A stretch of 64,000 nt of DNA. It comes from Crocosphaera chwakensis CCY0110. Its GTDB lineage: Bacteria > Cyanobacteriota > Cyanobacteriia > Cyanobacteriales > Microcystaceae. The notes below the pieces were generated by a model, which worked only from the letters and a program-made list of their open reading frames with translations, was not told the origin of the DNA and searched no databases. The stretch is from the NCBI RefSeq assembly GCF_000169335.1, contig NZ_AAXW01000002.1, forward strand, positions 62,001-126,000, given 5' to 3'. The position numbers and the translations under genes are program-made. Positions 62,213-64,000 of the stretch are shown piece after piece (position 1 is the first letter of the stretch; every line of letters starts with the position of its first letter).

Positions 62213-62258
62213 TTGATAACTGTTCACTGATTACTGATCACTACTCACTGGTAACTGA
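62213..62258. repeat. Irregular ACTGAT/CACTG tandem tract
   Basis: TGATAACTGTTCACTGATTA then CTGATCACTACTCACTGGTA: short degenerate ACTGAT units in the gap before moaA. A similar tract is at 51499-51524. Confidence 0.55.
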
Positions 62259-62316
62259 ATTTTTAGTAAAGTTGATATACTAAAGATAGACTTGTTGCTT
62301 ACCTAATCCCTAAAAG

Positions 62317-63330
62317 ATGAATAGAGTTGATTATCTTCGTATTAGCCTCATTGATCGCTGTAACTTTCGTTGTCAATATTGTATGCCAGAAGGGGCAGAA
62401 TTAGACTATATTTTACGTCAAGAATTACTCACTCATGAAGAAATTATAACCCTACTAGAAGAGGTATTTATACCTTTAGGATTCTCTAAATTTCGCTTAA
62501 CAGGAGGAGAACCTTTATTACGGCCTGATATTGTAGATTTAGTAAAAGATATCGCTTCATTAACAGCAACAGAAGACCTATCTATGACAACTAATGGTTT
62601 TCTACTATCATCCTTAGCAGAAAATTTATATAAAGCAGGATTAAACCGTATTAATATTAGTTTGGATTCTTTAAATCCAGATACATTTAAAACAATTATT
62701 GGTCATAAAAAAGCCGATCTATGGCAACAAACTTGGTTAGGTATTCAAGCTGCTTATAAAGTCGGTTTTAATCCCTTAAAATTAAATGTAGTTGTTATTC
62801 CTGGGGTCAATGAATCGGAAATTGAAGCATTAGCAGAACTGAGTATTGATAAAAATTGGCACATTCGTTTTATTGAATTTATGCCCATTGGAAACCCTGA
62901 ATTATTTAGCGATCTCGAAGAGATCCGCTTTGCGGGGCGCGCTTGGGTTCCTTCCGAAGAAATAAGAGAAAAAATAAGACAAAAATGGGGATTAGTAGAA
63001 AGTAATATTAAAGGAAACGGACCAGCAGATGTCTTTAAAATTCCTGGTGCAAAAGGAACATTAGGGTTTATTAGTCAAATGTCAGAATGTTTCTGCGATC
63101 GCTGTAATAGAATGCGTTTATCGGCTGATGGTTGGTTACGCCCTTGCTTATTAAATGAAACGGGACAAATTGATCTAAAAACTCTTTTACGAAACAAGAT
63201 TAAAACAACAGAAATCAAAGAAAAAGTTGCTCATTTATTAAACATTAAACCTGAAATAAATTATAAACAAAGAGACTCAGGAAATGATACCGGAATATAT
63301 AACCGTACTATGTCACAAATTGGAGGATAA
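62317..63330 (+). CDS. moaA: GTP 3',8-cyclase with in-frame repeat insertion
   Basis: 337 residues. The radical-SAM CxxxCxxC is at 15, 19 and 22, the second cluster ligands are C260, C263 and C277 (FCDRCNRMR, RPCLL), and the essential C-terminal GG is present (SQIGG). First step of molybdopterin synthesis. Residues 200-209 (LEEIRFAGRA) between FSD and WVPSEEIR appear to be an insert encoded by a copy of the interspersed repeat of 13511-13545. Frame is preserved, so the enzyme may still be active. Confidence 0.92.
   Translation: MNRVDYLRISLIDRCNFRCQYCMPEGAELDYILRQELLTHEEIITLLEEVFIPLGFSKFRLTGGEPLLRPDIVDLVKDIASLTATEDLSMTTNGFLLSSLAENLYKAGLNRINISLDSLNPDTFKTIIGHKKADLWQQTWLGIQAAYKVGFNPLKLNVVVIPGVNESEIEALAELSIDKNWHIRFIEFMPIGNPELFSDLEEIRFAGRAWVPSEEIREKIRQKWGLVESNIKGNGPADVFKIPGAKGTLGFISQMSECFCDRCNRMRLSADGWLRPCLLNETGQIDLKTLLRNKIKTTEIKEKVAHLLNIKPEINYKQRDSGNDTGIYNRTMSQIGG
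62914..62943 (+). repeat. Interspersed hairpin repeat, copy 2 (inside moaA)
   Basis: CTCGAAGAGATCCGCTTTGC then GGGGCGCG. GATCTC, GAA, GAGATC makes a 6-bp hairpin. It shares the core GAAGAGATCCGCTTT with 13511-13545. The 30 bases keep the moaA frame open. Confidence 0.55.
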
Positions 63331-63332
63331 GA

Positions 63333-63656
63333 TCATTTATTTTTAATAATAAAATTAATTAAAATAAATAGTAAAAGTAACATGATAACCAACACATAAA
63401 AAGGAAAAATAATCGTATAGATGACAGTATAGAAAAAGAGATATTCAGCTACTGTTTGCCTAAAAGAAGAACATTGATTGACAGTTGACATAATAGGGCA
63501 GTCTCCAAAGCCGAATATCCCATAAAAAATAATAGGGAATGAAGCAATTCCTAGGATAAGAACCAACCCAAGTATGAATTTCAGGTCTTTGATTGGTGAA
63601 ACTTGCCTTTTTTGAATCGCTTCATTTTCCTCTTGTAAAATACGCCTTTTAGTCAT
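63333..63656 (-). CDS. Small two-helix membrane protein, unknown function
   Basis: 107 residues. A basic N-terminus (MTKRRILQEENEAIQKRQVS), a helix FILGLVLILGIASFPIIFYG, a Cys-containing loop (GDCPIMSTVNQCSSFRQTV) and a second helix VYTIIFPFYVLVIMLLLLFI. Overlaps the TPR gene by 8 bases, so it is cotranscribed with it. Family not recognised. Confidence 0.7.
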   Translation of the reverse strand: MTKRRILQEENEAIQKRQVSPIKDLKFILGLVLILGIASFPIIFYGIFGFGDCPIMSTVNQCSSFRQTVAEYLFFYTVIYTIIFPFYVLVIMLLLLFILINFIIKNK

Positions 63657-64000
63657 TCATTAATAACTGTAATCTTTGTAATCTTTCCATAGCTTTTTGA
63701 TAGCCGAGTTGATTTCTTTGGGTTTGAAAAAGTTGGGCTGCTTCTTGAAAATCGTCTTTTGCTGTTTTAAACTCTCTTTTGAACATATAACCTGTACCTC
63801 GATTAAAATAAGCCCAAGCAAAGTTAGAATTAAGTTCAATGGCTTTTGTATAATCTGCTATAGCTAAATCATGTTTTTGTTGTCTTGAATAAACTAGCCC
63901 TCGATTATAATAAGCAGATTCATAGTCAGGATTCAATTGAATGGCTTTATCGAAGTCGCTTAGAGCTAAATTCCATTTTTTTTGTTGAGCATAGAGATTG
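63649..64000 (-). CDS. TPR-repeat protein, C-terminal part (cut by window edge)
   Basis: The reading frame is open from the right window edge (NLYAQQKKWNLALSDFDKAI) to the TAA at 63649. Three TPR units are visible (YYNRGLVYSRQQKHDLAIAD; YFNRGTGYMFKREFKTAKDD). The ATG at 63936 is internal, not the true start. The rest of the protein lies beyond the window. It overlaps the small membrane gene downstream. Confidence 0.85.
   Translation of the reverse strand, partial: NLYAQQKKWNLALSDFDKAIQLNPDYESAYYNRGLVYSRQQKHDLAIADYTKAIELNSNFAWAYFNRGTGYMFKREFKTAKDDFQEAAQLFQTQRNQLGYQKAMERLQRLQLLMND

Noticed and set aside
1..64000. CRISPR array, prophage or integron
   Set aside because: No regularly spaced identical repeats, phage structural gene, integrase or attachment-site pair was seen; only one complete IS is present.

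Overview
The window is chromosomal DNA of a unicellular, low-GC cyanobacterium. The evidence is a geranylgeranyl reductase of chlorophyll and tocopherol synthesis (chlP), a cyanobacterial-type chorismate lyase, a glucosylglycerol-phosphate phosphatase (stpA, osmoprotection), a plastid-like pyruvate dehydrogenase E2, many HIP1 octamers (GCGATCGC), and heptameric tandem repeats typical of cyanobacteria. The gene content and the load of repeats and broken genes fit the Crocosphaera/Cyanothece group, but that assignment is an inference.

Layout. 0-4.3 kb: hisC (cut by the window edge), stpA, hisB, a small exported protein, a DUF4330 protein and a universal stress protein. 4.4-7.7 kb: first accessory block, with an orphan XisI, a HicBA pair, a large P-loop ATPase with a nuclease-like C-terminus, and a RelE/RelB-like pair. 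7.8-10.4 kb: acnB. 10.6-14.3 kb: second accessory block, with two small proteins sharing a GNxxAGD motif, then HicAB, BrnTA, a DUF6887-like protein, a ParE-like toxin without a normal start codon plus its antitoxin, and a MazF/PemK pair, closed by a 156-bp inverted repeat. 14.5-24.1 kb: sulfatase, MarC-type membrane protein, a 1113-aa tubulin/FtsZ-like protein with a C-terminal GYF domain, a frameshifted Schlafen/AlbA_2 gene, and a K+ channel-like RCK protein with an unusual filter.

24.4-41 kb: mostly housekeeping and envelope genes: FeS photolyase, pdhC E2, an SDR, trpB, rnc, dienelactone hydrolase, a frameshifted TAXI binding protein, a DUF3011 protein, a PEP-CTERM esterase, a glycosyltransferase-TPR protein, DUF2993, a pilin-like protein and lipA. 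41.2-46.1 kb: one giant 1650-aa polytopic membrane protein. 46.3-52.7 kb: chlP, a VOC gene with an in-frame stop, a thioredoxin-TPR chaperone-like protein, a HEAT-SMI1 protein, a MoaD-like protein, Usp and a PRC-barrel protein.

52.8-57.9 kb: third accessory block. A TumE toxin has lost its upstream partner at the end of a complete IS1380-family element whose other end truncates a GAF gene. A pentapeptide-repeat protein and the remnant of a HepT/MntA module follow. 58-64 kb: truB, chorismate lyase, a 140-bp MITE, DUF1993, a cell-wall amidase, moaA carrying an in-frame copy of an interspersed repeat, and a TPR protein cut by the window edge.

No rRNA, tRNA, CRISPR array or replication origin was recognised. 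The most unusual candidates are the ATPase/nuclease-like protein in the first toxin-antitoxin block, the GNxxAGD pair, the tubulin-GYF gene with its AlbA_2 neighbour, and the repeat insertion inside moaA. Toxin-antitoxin density is high: six recognisable pairs, plus a TumE toxin, a HepT/MntA remnant and a lone XisI.
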